From Azophilus sp965214305 (GTDB lineage: Bacteria > Pseudomonadota > Gammaproteobacteria > Pseudomonadales > Azotimanducaceae), in contig OZ243949.1 in assembly GCA_965214305.1 (NCBI GenBank), positions 2,170,001-2,234,000 on the forward strand: a stretch of DNA of 64,000 bases. The letters run 5' to 3'. Positions within the stretch are counted from its first letter, which is position 1. Every line of letters begins with the position of its first letter. This document shows, piece by piece, positions 35,617 to 44,247 of the stretch. The translations under genes were made by a program, and so were the position numbers. Under the pieces are notes generated by a model that searched no databases, was not told the DNA's origin, and was given only the letters and a program-made list of their open reading frames with translations.

Positions 35617-37161
35617 ATGCAACAACTGAACCCATCGGAAATCAGCGACATCATCCGCCATCGCATCGACAGCCTCGATGTGCGCGCCGAGGCGCGCAAC
35701 GAAGGCACGGTGGTCGGCGTTTCCGACGGCATCGTGCGAATTCACGGCTTGGCCGACGCCCAGTATGGCGAAATGATCGAATTCCCGGGCGCGCTGTACG
35801 GCATGGCGCTCAACTTGGAGCGCGATTCCGTCGGGGCGGTGGTGCTGGGCGATTATCTCCCGCTCTCCGAGGGGATGACGGCCCGCTGCACGGGGCGCAT
35901 CCTGGAGGTGCCGGTGGGCCGCGAATTGCTCGGTCGCGTGGTCAACGCCCTGGGCGAACCCATCGACGGCAAGGGCCCGATCAACGCCCCCGGGACGGCA
36001 CCGGTCGAAAAAGTGGCACCGGGGGTTATTGCCCGCCAATCGGTCAACCAGCCGGTGCAGATTGGGTTGAAGTGTATCGATGCCATGGTGCCCATCGGCC
36101 GCGGTCAGCGGGAACTCATCATCGGCGACCGCCAGATTGGCAAAACCGCCATTGCCGTGGACGCGGTCATTAACCAGAAAAACAGCGGCATCAAGTGCGT
36201 CTATGTGGCCATCGGCCAAAAGATGTCCACCATCGCCAACATTGTGCGTACCTTTGAAGAACAGGGTGTGATGGACAACACCATCGTTGTTGCCGCCAGT
36301 GCCGCGGACCCGGCCCCCATGCAATTCATTTCGGCCTACTCCGGCTGCTCGATGGGCGAATTCTTCCGGGATGAAGGCGAGGATGCCCTTATTATCTACG
36401 ACGACCTCACCAAGCAAGCCTGGGCCTACCGGCAAATTTCCCTGTTGTTGCGCCGCCCGCCGGGACGCGAGGCGTACCCGGGCGATGTTTTTTACCTACA
36501 CTCGCGTCTGTTGGAGCGGGCCGCCCGCGTCAATGCCGAGCATGTCGAAAAGATCACCGATGGGCGTGTTAAAGGGCAAACCGGCTCGCTCACGGCGCTG
36601 CCCATCATCGAGACCCAGGCGGGCGATGTATCCGCCTTCGTACCCACCAACGTCATATCCATCACCGACGGCCAAATCTTCCTTGAAACCGACAACTTCA
36701 ACGCCGGTCTGCGGCCCGCCATGAGCCCCGGCATCTCCGTTTCGCGGGTGGGCGGCTCGGCGCAGGTGCCGTTTATGAAAAAGATTGCCGGCGGCATCAA
36801 GTTGGCGCTCGCCCAGTATCGGGAATTGGCCGCTTTCTCCCAGTTTGCCTCGGATCTTGACGATGCCACCCGCCGCCAGCTGGAACACGGCCAGCGCGTT
36901 ACGGAACTCATGAAGCAGAAGCAGTACGCGCCCATGTCGGTAGCGGATATGGGGGTGGTACTGTTCGCCGCCAACGAGGGCTACCTGGCGGATGTCGCCG
37001 TGGATAAGGTGCTCGATTTCGAAGCGGCGCTGCTCGCCTACATGCACGCCGAACAGGCCGACTGGATGAACAACATCAATGCAACCGGTGCCTACGACGA
37101 GGCCATTGAGCAGACCATGCGCGATGCCATTGAACAATTCAAGGCAACCCAAACCTGGTAG
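35617..37161 (+). CDS. atpA: ATP synthase F1 subunit alpha
   Basis: 514 residues. Nucleotide-binding P loop GDRQIGKTAIAVDAV, RPPGREAYPGDVFYLHSRLL and the alpha/beta signature PAMSPGISVSRVGGSAQ. It forms the alpha3beta3 hexamer and binds non-catalytic nucleotide. The length is that of the E. coli subunit within a residue or so. Confidence 0.98.
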   Translation: MQQLNPSEISDIIRHRIDSLDVRAEARNEGTVVGVSDGIVRIHGLADAQYGEMIEFPGALYGMALNLERDSVGAVVLGDYLPLSEGMTARCTGRILEVPVGRELLGRVVNALGEPIDGKGPINAPGTAPVEKVAPGVIARQSVNQPVQIGLKCIDAMVPIGRGQRELIIGDRQIGKTAIAVDAVINQKNSGIKCVYVAIGQKMSTIANIVRTFEEQGVMDNTIVVAASAADPAPMQFISAYSGCSMGEFFRDEGEDALIIYDDLTKQAWAYRQISLLLRRPPGREAYPGDVFYLHSRLLERAARVNAEHVEKITDGRVKGQTGSLTALPIIETQAGDVSAFVPTNVISITDGQIFLETDNFNAGLRPAMSPGISVSRVGGSAQVPFMKKIAGGIKLALAQYRELAAFSQFASDLDDATRRQLEHGQRVTELMKQKQYAPMSVADMGVVLFAANEGYLADVAVDKVLDFEAALLAYMHAEQADWMNNINATGAYDEAIEQTMRDAIEQFKATQTW

Positions 37162-37265
37162 TGCGAATGGCCCATTGCAAATTTCAGCCTTGCGAAACGG
37201 CGTTGGTGGTGTGGGTGCTCGAGCCCCGCGCCAGCAACCTGGGCCTTTGTCGGTAGAGCGCGGTA

Positions 37266-38126
37266 ATGGCGGTCGGCAAGGAAATCCGCAAGAAGATCGG
37301 TAGCGTTGAAAACACGCAGAAGATCACCTCCGCCATGCAGATGGTAGCGGCCAGCAAGATGCGCCGCACCCAGGAGCGCATGCGCGAAGGCAAGCCCTAT
37401 GCCGAAAAGATTCGGCAGGTCATCGGGCACCTGGCGAACGCCAACCCGGAGTACCGCCATGTATTCATGCAAGAGCGCGAGGCGGCGCGCGTCGGCTACA
37501 TCGTTGTTTCGACGGACAAGGGGCTGTGCGGCGGCCTGAACGTCAACCTGTTGCGTGTTTTGGTGCGGGACATGGCCGAGTGGCACGGCAGGGGCATTGA
37601 GTCGGATCTGGCGCTCATCGGCAACAAGGCGGCGGCTTTTTTCCGTTCCATCGGCGGCAATGTCACGGCGGCGGTGAACAACGTTGGCGAATCCCCGGTG
37701 CTCTCCGAACTCATCGGCAGCATCAAAGTCATGTTCGATGCCTACGAGACGGGCCGTATCGACCGGCTGTTCATCGTATCGAATGATTTTGTCAACACCA
37801 TGACCCAGGCGCCCGCCATTCGGCAGTTGTTGCCCTTGGACCCGGAAGAGGACGAACAACTAAAGCGCCGCTGGGATTACCTTTACGAACCGGATGCCCG
37901 CCAGCTGATTGATGGCTTGGTGATGCGCTTCATCGAATCTCAGGTCTATCAGGCGGTGGTCGAGAACAGCGCCTGCGAACAGGCCGCCAAGATGATTGCC
38001 ATGAAAAACGCCACCGAAAACGCCGAGAAGCTCATTGACGAGCTGCGCTTGATTTACAACAACGCCCGCCAGGCGGCGATTACGCAAGAGATCGCGGAAA
38101 TCGTCGGCGGCGCCGCGGCGGTCTAA
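37266..38126 (+). CDS. atpG: ATP synthase F1 subunit gamma
   Basis: 286 residues; N-terminal helix KEIRKKIGSVENTQKITSAM and C-terminal helix NATENAEKLIDELRLIYNNA with ARQAAITQEIAEIVGGA, the coiled-coil shaft that rotates inside the F1 head. Confidence 0.97.
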   Translation: MAVGKEIRKKIGSVENTQKITSAMQMVAASKMRRTQERMREGKPYAEKIRQVIGHLANANPEYRHVFMQEREAARVGYIVVSTDKGLCGGLNVNLLRVLVRDMAEWHGRGIESDLALIGNKAAAFFRSIGGNVTAAVNNVGESPVLSELIGSIKVMFDAYETGRIDRLFIVSNDFVNTMTQAPAIRQLLPLDPEEDEQLKRRWDYLYEPDARQLIDGLVMRFIESQVYQAVVENSACEQAAKMIAMKNATENAEKLIDELRLIYNNARQAAITQEIAEIVGGAAAV

Positions 38127-38164
38127 CTCACAACCATCCAGAACACGCAGAGCAAAGGGAAGTT

Positions 38165-39550
38165 ATGCCAACCAATGAAAGTGGCCGCATCGTCCAGATA
38201 ATCGGGGCGGTAATTGATGTGCAATTCAATCGGGAAGATGTCCCGAAGGTGTACGACGCCTTGAAGGTCAGCGGCAGCGGCACCACGCTGGAAGTGCAGC
38301 AACAGCTCGGCGATGGCGTAGTGCGCACCATCGCCATGGGTTCCAGCGATGGCCTGTCGCGCGGGCTTGAGGTGGCCAACACCGGCCAGCCGATCTCGAT
38401 TCCCGTGGGCGAGGCGACCTTGGGGCGCATTATGGATGTGCTTGGCAATCCGATTGACGAAAAAGGCCCGGTCGAAGCCGCCGAAACCATGCCCATCCAT
38501 CGCACGGCACCATCCTACGAAGACCAGCTTGGCGGCAACGAGTTGCTGGAAACCGGCGTTAAGGTCATCGACCTGATTTGCCCCTTCGCCAAAGGCGGCA
38601 AGGTGGGGCTGTTCGGCGGCGCGGGCGTCGGCAAAACCGTGACCATGCTGGAATTGATTCGCAACATTGCCATCGAGCACTCGGGCCTTTCCGTTTTTGC
38701 CGGTGTTGGCGAGCGCACCCGCGAGGGTAACGACTTCTATTACGAAATGGAGGAAGCCGGCGTTCTCGACAAGATTTCGCTGGTCTTCGGCCAGATGAAC
38801 GAACCGCCCGGCAACCGGCTGCGGGTGGGCCTTACCGGCCTGACCTTGGCGGAGAAGTTCCGCGACGAAGGCCGCGATGTGCTGCTTTTCATCGACAACA
38901 TCTATCGCTATACGCTGGCGGGCACCGAGGTTTCCGCGCTGCTCGGGCGCATGCCGTCGGCGGTGGGCTATCAACCCAACCTCGCCGAGGAGATGGGCAC
39001 CCTGCAAGAACGCATTACCACCACGAAAACGGGCTCGATCACCTCTGTGCAGGCGGTCTATGTGCCGGCGGACGATTTGACCGACCCATCCCCGGCGACC
39101 ACCTTTGCGCACCTTGACTCCACGGTGACGCTGTCGCGGGCCATTACCGACCTGGGCATCTACCCGGCCGTCGATCCCCTCGATTCCACCAGCCGCCAGC
39201 TCGACCCCAATGTCGTTGGCCAAGAACACTACGATGTGGCCCAGGGGGTGCAGCAGACCTTGCAGCGTTATCAGGAATTGCGCGACATTATTGCTATTCT
39301 CGGCATGGACGAGCTTTCCGAGGAAGACAAGCAACTCGTCTACCGGGCGCGCAAGATGCAACAGTTCTTCTCCCAGCCCATGTTTGTAGCGGAGCAGTTC
39401 ACCGGCCAATCCGGCAAGTTTGTGGGGAGGGAAGACACGGTGCGCAGCTTCAAGGCCATCCTTGACGGCGAATATGACCATTTGCCGGAAAACGCCTTCT
39501 ACATGGTTGGCAACATTGAAGATGCGGTAGAGAAGGCGAAGGCGCTTTAG
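38165..39550 (+). CDS. atpD: ATP synthase F1 subunit beta
   Basis: 461 residues. Catalytic P loop GGAGVGKTVTMLELI, the catalytic glutamate in VGERTREGNDFYYEM, the VLLFIDNIYRYTLAGTEVS Walker B region and the DELSEED-like regulatory motif (DELSEED in MDELSEEDKQ). A small variation is YRYT where FRFT is more usual. Confidence 0.98.
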   Translation: MPTNESGRIVQIIGAVIDVQFNREDVPKVYDALKVSGSGTTLEVQQQLGDGVVRTIAMGSSDGLSRGLEVANTGQPISIPVGEATLGRIMDVLGNPIDEKGPVEAAETMPIHRTAPSYEDQLGGNELLETGVKVIDLICPFAKGGKVGLFGGAGVGKTVTMLELIRNIAIEHSGLSVFAGVGERTREGNDFYYEMEEAGVLDKISLVFGQMNEPPGNRLRVGLTGLTLAEKFRDEGRDVLLFIDNIYRYTLAGTEVSALLGRMPSAVGYQPNLAEEMGTLQERITTTKTGSITSVQAVYVPADDLTDPSPATTFAHLDSTVTLSRAITDLGIYPAVDPLDSTSRQLDPNVVGQEHYDVAQGVQQTLQRYQELRDIIAILGMDELSEEDKQLVYRARKMQQFFSQPMFVAEQFTGQSGKFVGREDTVRSFKAILDGEYDHLPENAFYMVGNIEDAVEKAKAL

Positions 39551-39970
39551 ATGGCAACCATGCACTGCGATATCGTTAGTGCCGAGCGGGAAATCTTCTC
39601 CGGCGCGGTTGCCATGGTCAGCTTGCGGGGCAGCTTGGGCGAGTTGGGCATTTTGCCCGGCCATGCGCCCCTGCTTACCGGCATCCTCCCCGGGCCCGTG
39701 CAGCTGCGCTTGGAGAATGGCGATGAAGAGGTGTTCTTTGCCTCCGGAGGCTACCTTGAGGTACAGCCCGGCATCATTACCATCCTTGCCGATACCGCAT
39801 TGCGCGCCGAAGACATCGACGAAGCCTCGGCGATTGAGGCCCGCGAGGCGGCGGAACACACGCTCGCCGAACAGGCCGCCGATTTCGATTTCTCCGTGGC
39901 GGCGGCCCGCCTTGCCGAGGCGGCGGCACAGCAACGGACACTTGAGGAATTGCGCAAACGACGGCGGTGA
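39551..39970 (+). CDS. atpC: ATP synthase F1 subunit epsilon
   Basis: 139 residues; N-terminal beta sandwich (HCDIVSAEREIFSG; LGELGILPGHAPLLTG) and a C-terminal helical hairpin rich in Ala and Glu, the inhibitory part. It starts directly after the atpD stop codon and closes the operon. Confidence 0.96.
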   Translation: MATMHCDIVSAEREIFSGAVAMVSLRGSLGELGILPGHAPLLTGILPGPVQLRLENGDEEVFFASGGYLEVQPGIITILADTALRAEDIDEASAIEAREAAEHTLAEQAADFDFSVAAARLAEAAAQQRTLEELRKRRR

Positions 39971-40340
39971 GTGAGCGTCGCCGCGACTTTCGAAGGCTCC
40001 TAGCCCGAACCATTCATGTAGCGCAAGCGCATCAATTGGCGGCGAGTAGTGGGTGCGCGGGGCTTCCCTTGCGGCCTGTTCAGCGCGTTCCACACCCTCT
40101 CCGGTCACCCCACCCCACCCCTCCTCACACAAGCAGGGAAATTGTGCCCGGCGCTCCAAGCGAAGCCCTGCGGGGGCCCACTCTTTCACGGGCATCGAGT
40201 GCCGTGCCCGGCATCGGCAAGCCACCAGCTCGTTTGCGTGGTGAATAGCCATACCGTAGGCTTAAGCGCAATGGTCATTCGCTCAGTCAGCCGATATCAA
40301 TCGCACCCCGCTGGCGTTAAATTTGCACAAGGAGGCAATC
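39971..40340. other. atpC-tatA intergenic stretch
   Basis: 370 bases without a supported gene. It begins with an R1 remnant (39981-40003: CCGCGACTTTCGAAGGCTCC then TAG). Several open frames exist but are Pro/Arg-rich with no recognisable protein pattern. Confidence 0.5.
39981..40003. repeat. R1 repeat remnant after atpC
   Basis: CCGCGACTTTCGAAGGCTCC followed by TAG; an R1 terminal with an internal deletion, 11 bases after the atpC stop codon. Confidence 0.6.
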
Positions 40341-40574
40341 ATGCCCGGAGGATTTGGAATCACTGAACTGCTCGTCATCTTGGCGATTGTGTTGCTGATA
40401 TTCGGCCCAAGGCGGCTCAAAAACATCGGTGCCGACCTCGGCAACGCCATTCGCGGTTTCCGCAAGGCGGTGGCCGAGGACGAATCGAAAAACGCCGGAC
40501 AAAAGGATCCGGGCGTTATCGAAGGGGAAGTTGCCGGACAAAAAAGGGAAACCAAGCGGGAAACCCGTGTCTAG
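40341..40574 (+). CDS. tatA: Twin-arginine translocase subunit TatA
   Basis: 77 residues from ATG 40341, with GGAGG 7 bases upstream. Short N-terminus, one membrane helix (ELLVILAIVLLIFGPRRLKN with the FGP hinge), an amphipathic helix (IGADLGNAIRGFRKAVAED) and a charged tail. It forms the size-variable Tat pore. tatB follows after a repeat-bearing gap. Confidence 0.95.
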   Translation: MPGGFGITELLVILAIVLLIFGPRRLKNIGADLGNAIRGFRKAVAEDESKNAGQKDPGVIEGEVAGQKRETKRETRV

Positions 40575-40638
40575 CACACCTATCTCACCAAGCCTTTCGC
40601 CAGCGAGAGCCGTCTTATCGGTACCCGGCTGGGCCTAT

Positions 40639-40730
40639 CTGCCTGCGAAGGGCATCCCCTCGCGCACCCCGGCAGGGGCTGTCTTTCTGCGAGGGGCATC
40701 CCCTCGCGCACCCCGGCTGAAGGCTCTGTC
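40639..40730. repeat. R2 palindromic repeats between tatA and tatB
   Basis: Two tandem copies, each with GGGCATCCCCTCGCGCACCC and CGGC. The second copy read on the other strand has TCAGCCGGGGTGCGCGAGGG, nearly the same as the rsmG units. GCGAGGGG and CCCCTCGC can pair as a hairpin between the two genes. Confidence 0.8.
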
Positions 40731-40775
40731 GTCCTTGGCGGGGCGTTGGTGAGCTGGGGAGGCTCGCCCAACCTC

Positions 40776-41300
40776 ATGTTTGATATCGGCTTTCCAGAAT
40801 TGATGCTGTCGGTGATTGTCGGGTTGTTGGTCATCGGCCCGGAACGTTTGCCCGAAGCGATGCGCGCCCTGGGGCTTTGGCTTGGCCGGCTGCGCCGCAG
40901 CTTTCAATCCGTCAAGGCCGAAATCGAGAAGGAAATCGGCATGGACGAGGTGCGCAAACAACTGCACAACGAAGCGGTTGCGGAAGAAATGAAGCGCATC
41001 GAGCGCGAGGTGAAGGCCACCACTAGCGCCGCCCGGGAGGCGACCCGTTTCGATATTTCCGATCCGTTGGCGCCGGCAACCGCCAATGCTTCGCCGCCAT
41101 CGCAAAGCGTGCCGGAGGCCGCGAATCTTGCCGCGCAAATACAGCAATCCCCGGCCCCCGCGAACGCCACATCCGAATCCCCGTCGTCCGCCGCAACCCC
41201 GGCAAAACCCGAGGTGAACCCCGCGCCCCAACAAGGCCCCCCCAGGCCGCCCGCCGCCGCATCCGCCGAGCCGCAATCAATACAATCCACCCGCGGCTGA
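40776..41300 (+). CDS. tatB: Twin-arginine translocase subunit TatB
   Basis: From ATG 40776 the protein has 174 residues: MFDIGFPELMLSVIVGLLVI and the GPERLPEAMRALG hinge and amphipathic helix typical of TatB, then a charged helix and a long Pro/Ala/Ser-rich tail. It recognises twin-arginine precursors with TatC. The open frame extends 10 codons upstream, but MFDIGF is the conserved start. Confidence 0.95.
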   Translation: MFDIGFPELMLSVIVGLLVIGPERLPEAMRALGLWLGRLRRSFQSVKAEIEKEIGMDEVRKQLHNEAVAEEMKRIEREVKATTSAAREATRFDISDPLAPATANASPPSQSVPEAANLAAQIQQSPAPANATSESPSSAATPAKPEVNPAPQQGPPRPPAAASAEPQSIQSTRG

Positions 41301-41364
41301 CCCCCGGGCTTTGTTGCTTGGTGTTGGGCGGCGCCAAGGGGAGGGTTCTCGAAAACAAGCCATC

Positions 41365-42165
41365 ATGCAATCAGAAAGCGAATCACCAAAAGAGGAGGGC
41401 CGCAACAACCCCGTTGACGATGCCAAGGGGCACGACGCCTTGGTGGACAGCGCGGAAATGCCCTTCATGGCGCATGTGGTGGAACTCCGCCAGCGTATCC
41501 TGCGTGCGCTGTTCGCCGTATTGGCGCTGTTCTTCCCGATCTACTTCTTTGCCAACGACCTATACGGCTTGGTCGCCGCGCCACTGATGGCGCATCTGCC
41601 GGATGGCGCCAACATGATTGCCACCCAGGTTGCCTCACCGTTTCTAACGCCCTTCAAGCTTGCGGTTTACGCGGCCATCTTCATCGCTATGCCGGTGCTG
41701 TTGCATCAGGCCTGGTCTTTCGTCTCGCCCGGTCTCTACAAACACGAAAAGCGCTTTGCCCGCCCGCTGCTCGTTTCCAGCATTGCGCTGTTTTATCTGG
41801 GCATGGCCTTCGCCTACTTCCTCGTCTTCCCGCTGGTGTTTGCTTTTATGGCAAGCATTACGCCCGAGGGCGTCACCATGATGACGGATATCCACGCTTA
41901 TCTCGATTTCGTTCTGACCATGTTCTTTGCATTCGGATTCGCCTTCGAGATACCCATCGTCACCCTGCTGCTGGTCTGGTCCGGTATCAGTACCGCCAAG
42001 AGCATCGCCAACAAGCGCCCCTATGTGATCGTCGGCTGTTTCATCGGCGGCATGCTGCTGACGCCGCCCGACGTCATTTCCCAATTGCTTCTTGCCCTGC
42101 CCACCTGGCTGCTGTTTGAAGTGGGCATTCTGTTCGCCAAGTTCGCCGAAAAGCGCGGCGAATAA
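41365..42165 (+). CDS. tatC: Twin-arginine translocase subunit TatC
   Basis: 266 residues from ATG 41365 with six membrane segments. Conserved parts are MPFMAHVVELRQRILRAL, the FLTPFKLAVYAA stretch, FAFGFAFEIPIVTLLLV and the final YVIVGCFIGGMLLTPPDVIS. It is the receptor core of the Tat complex. An upstream start at 41311 would add 18 unconserved residues. It converges with glmS, 9 bases away. Confidence 0.96.
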   Translation: MQSESESPKEEGRNNPVDDAKGHDALVDSAEMPFMAHVVELRQRILRALFAVLALFFPIYFFANDLYGLVAAPLMAHLPDGANMIATQVASPFLTPFKLAVYAAIFIAMPVLLHQAWSFVSPGLYKHEKRFARPLLVSSIALFYLGMAFAYFLVFPLVFAFMASITPEGVTMMTDIHAYLDFVLTMFFAFGFAFEIPIVTLLLVWSGISTAKSIANKRPYVIVGCFIGGMLLTPPDVISQLLLALPTWLLFEVGILFAKFAEKRGE

Positions 42166-42174
42166 GGGCGCGGG

Positions 42175-44010
42175 TTACTCCACCGTAACCGACTTGGCCA
42201 GGTTGCGCGGCTGATCGACATCGGTGCCTTTGAGTACCGCGACCCGATAAGCGAGCATTTGCAGCGGTACGGCGTAGATGATGGGCGCGAACAGCGGTTC
42301 CACTTCGGGCAGCGGAATGACGGTAACGCCGGGGCCGTCGCGGAAACCGGCGCGGCGATCAGCGAAGATAAACAACTCGCCGCCGCGGGCCCGCACCTCC
42401 TGAAGGTTCGACCGCAACTTTTCCAGCAATTCATCATAGGGGGCGACGGCGACCACCGGCATGTCTGCGTCGACGAGCGCCAACGGGCCGTGCTTGAGTT
42501 CGCCAGCGGGGCAGCCCTCGGCGTGGATGTAGGAAATTTCCTTGAGCTTGAGCGCCCCCTCAAGCGCCACCGGATACATTGGGCCGCGGCCCAAAAACAG
42601 CGCATGGCGCCGGTCGGCGAAACGCTCGGCGACCAGGCGGATGCTGGTATCCAGGGCGAGCGTCGCCGTCACCTTCTCAGACAGCTGCCGCAAGCCCTGT
42701 ACCAGCCGCGCCTCCTTGGCCGGGCTGAGCCCGTTGCGCCGGCCGAGCAACAGCACCAACAGCACCAGGGCGGTGAGTTGCGCGGTAAACGCCTTGGTGG
42801 AGGCCACGCCGATTTCCGGCCCGGCTTGCAGCATCAGCGCCAGATCCGATTCGCGCACACAAGAGCTGGTGGCGACGTTGCACAGCGTCAGGGTAGCGAA
42901 GTGGCCCAGCTTCCTGGCGACGCCCAGGGCGGCCAGGGTATCCGCCGTTTCGCCGGACTGCGAAATGGAAACGAATAAGCTATCCGGGGCAATGACGGGC
43001 TTGCGGTAGCGAAATTCACTGGCCACCTCGGCAGTGCAGGGGATGCCCACCTGTTCCTCTATCCAAAACCGGGCGATGCTAGCGGCATAGTAGCTGGTGC
43101 CGGCGGCAACGATGGTCACCGCCCGAGTTCGGTCAAAGACGGCGGTGGCTTTCACCCCGAAGGCCTGTTCCTGTACCCGCTCGCGGCCGATGCGGCCCGC
43201 CAGTGTATTCGCCAGCACCCGGGGTTGCGCAAAGATTTCCTTCTGCATGTGGTGGCGATAGTTGCCCTTGTCCACCTCGTCGTCGGCCGTTGCCATCTTG
43301 ACCGTCGGGCGCGCCACGATTTCGCCCGCCGGGTTGTAGATGCAGATGGCGTCTTTGGTAATTTCCACCAAGTCGCCTTCTTCAAGGATGATGAAGCGGT
43401 CGGTAACGGGCTTGAGGGCGAGCACGTCGGAGGCGATATAGTTCTCGCCGATGCCGACGCCCACCACCAACGGGCTGCCCAGCCGCGTTGCCAGGATACG
43501 GCCCGGTTCATCGCGGACAATCACGCCGATGGCATAGGCCCCCTCCAGTCGGCGCACGGCGCCGCGCACCGCTTCGAGCAAGTCTTTTGTTTGTACGCGG
43601 TGATGGTCGATTAGGTGGGCGATGGCCTCGGAGTCGGTGGTGGACGCAAAACGGTAACCGGCAGCTTCGAGTTCGCCGCGCACCGCCTCGAAATTCTCAA
43701 CGATGCCGTTGTGAACAAGGCAAACGCGGCCATTGGAAACATGGGGGTGAGCGTTGCACTCGCTCGGTTCGCCGTGCGTTGCCCAGCGGGTATGGGCAAC
43801 ACCGACATGGCCGCGCACCGGTTCATCGCGCAATGCCGTAGCCAGCTCACGCACCTTGCCGACGCATCTGTGTACCAGCATGTGCGCCCCGTCATCCGGG
43901 ATGACGGCAATGCCGGCGGAGTCGTAGCCTCGGTATTCCAAACGCCGCAAGCCCTCAAGGAGTATTGGCACCACGTTGCGATCGGCCACGGCGCCAACGA
44001 TTCCGCACAT
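42175..44010 (-). CDS. glmS: Glutamine-fructose-6-phosphate aminotransferase
   Basis: 611 residues. N-terminal class II glutaminase (MCGIVGAVADRNV with catalytic Cys2; HTRWATHGEPSECNAHPH) and two SIS sugar-isomerase domains (SQSGETADTLAAL; CVRESDLALMLQAGPEIGVAS), ending KSVTVE. It makes glucosamine-6-phosphate, which feeds UDP-GlcNAc synthesis through the neighbouring glmU. A 237-base gap separates it from glmU. Confidence 0.98.
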   Translation of the reverse strand: MCGIVGAVADRNVVPILLEGLRRLEYRGYDSAGIAVIPDDGAHMLVHRCVGKVRELATALRDEPVRGHVGVAHTRWATHGEPSECNAHPHVSNGRVCLVHNGIVENFEAVRGELEAAGYRFASTTDSEAIAHLIDHHRVQTKDLLEAVRGAVRRLEGAYAIGVIVRDEPGRILATRLGSPLVVGVGIGENYIASDVLALKPVTDRFIILEEGDLVEITKDAICIYNPAGEIVARPTVKMATADDEVDKGNYRHHMQKEIFAQPRVLANTLAGRIGRERVQEQAFGVKATAVFDRTRAVTIVAAGTSYYAASIARFWIEEQVGIPCTAEVASEFRYRKPVIAPDSLFVSISQSGETADTLAALGVARKLGHFATLTLCNVATSSCVRESDLALMLQAGPEIGVASTKAFTAQLTALVLLVLLLGRRNGLSPAKEARLVQGLRQLSEKVTATLALDTSIRLVAERFADRRHALFLGRGPMYPVALEGALKLKEISYIHAEGCPAGELKHGPLALVDADMPVVAVAPYDELLEKLRSNLQEVRARGGELFIFADRRAGFRDGPGVTVIPLPEVEPLFAPIIYAVPLQMLAYRVAVLKGTDVDQPRNLAKSVTVE

Positions 44011-44057
44011 GTCTCTATCTCCTTATTGCTAACGGGACGGGCTACTCGCCAACGCCA

Positions 44058-44086
44058 CGGAGCCCTCAACCGGGGAGGGGGGCATG
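44058..44086. repeat. Partial R2 repeat upstream of glmS
   Basis: GAGCCCTCAACCGGGGAGGG followed by GGGCATGAG resembles the left half of the R2 unit. It lies about 50 bases before the glmS start codon. Confidence 0.45.
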
Positions 44087-44247
44087 AGCGCTAACTTGTT
44101 TCCAATTTTGGCCTTTGGGGCCTCATTTGGGGCCGAAATCGAACGTTTTTTCGGGCATTGGCGGCGGCTTAACCTTGAAAATCCAAACAGGTTCGTGCTT
44201 ATGGCGGGCTCAGGTTCCCGGTGCCTTATCTAGGCAGTCATTGGGGA

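Noticed and set aside
38123..40252. Very long open frame (709 codons) on the minus strand opposite atpD/atpC
   Set aside because: It lies entirely over the well-identified ATP synthase genes, is rich in His/Gly/Arg as expected for the antisense of GC-rich genes, and shows no family motif.
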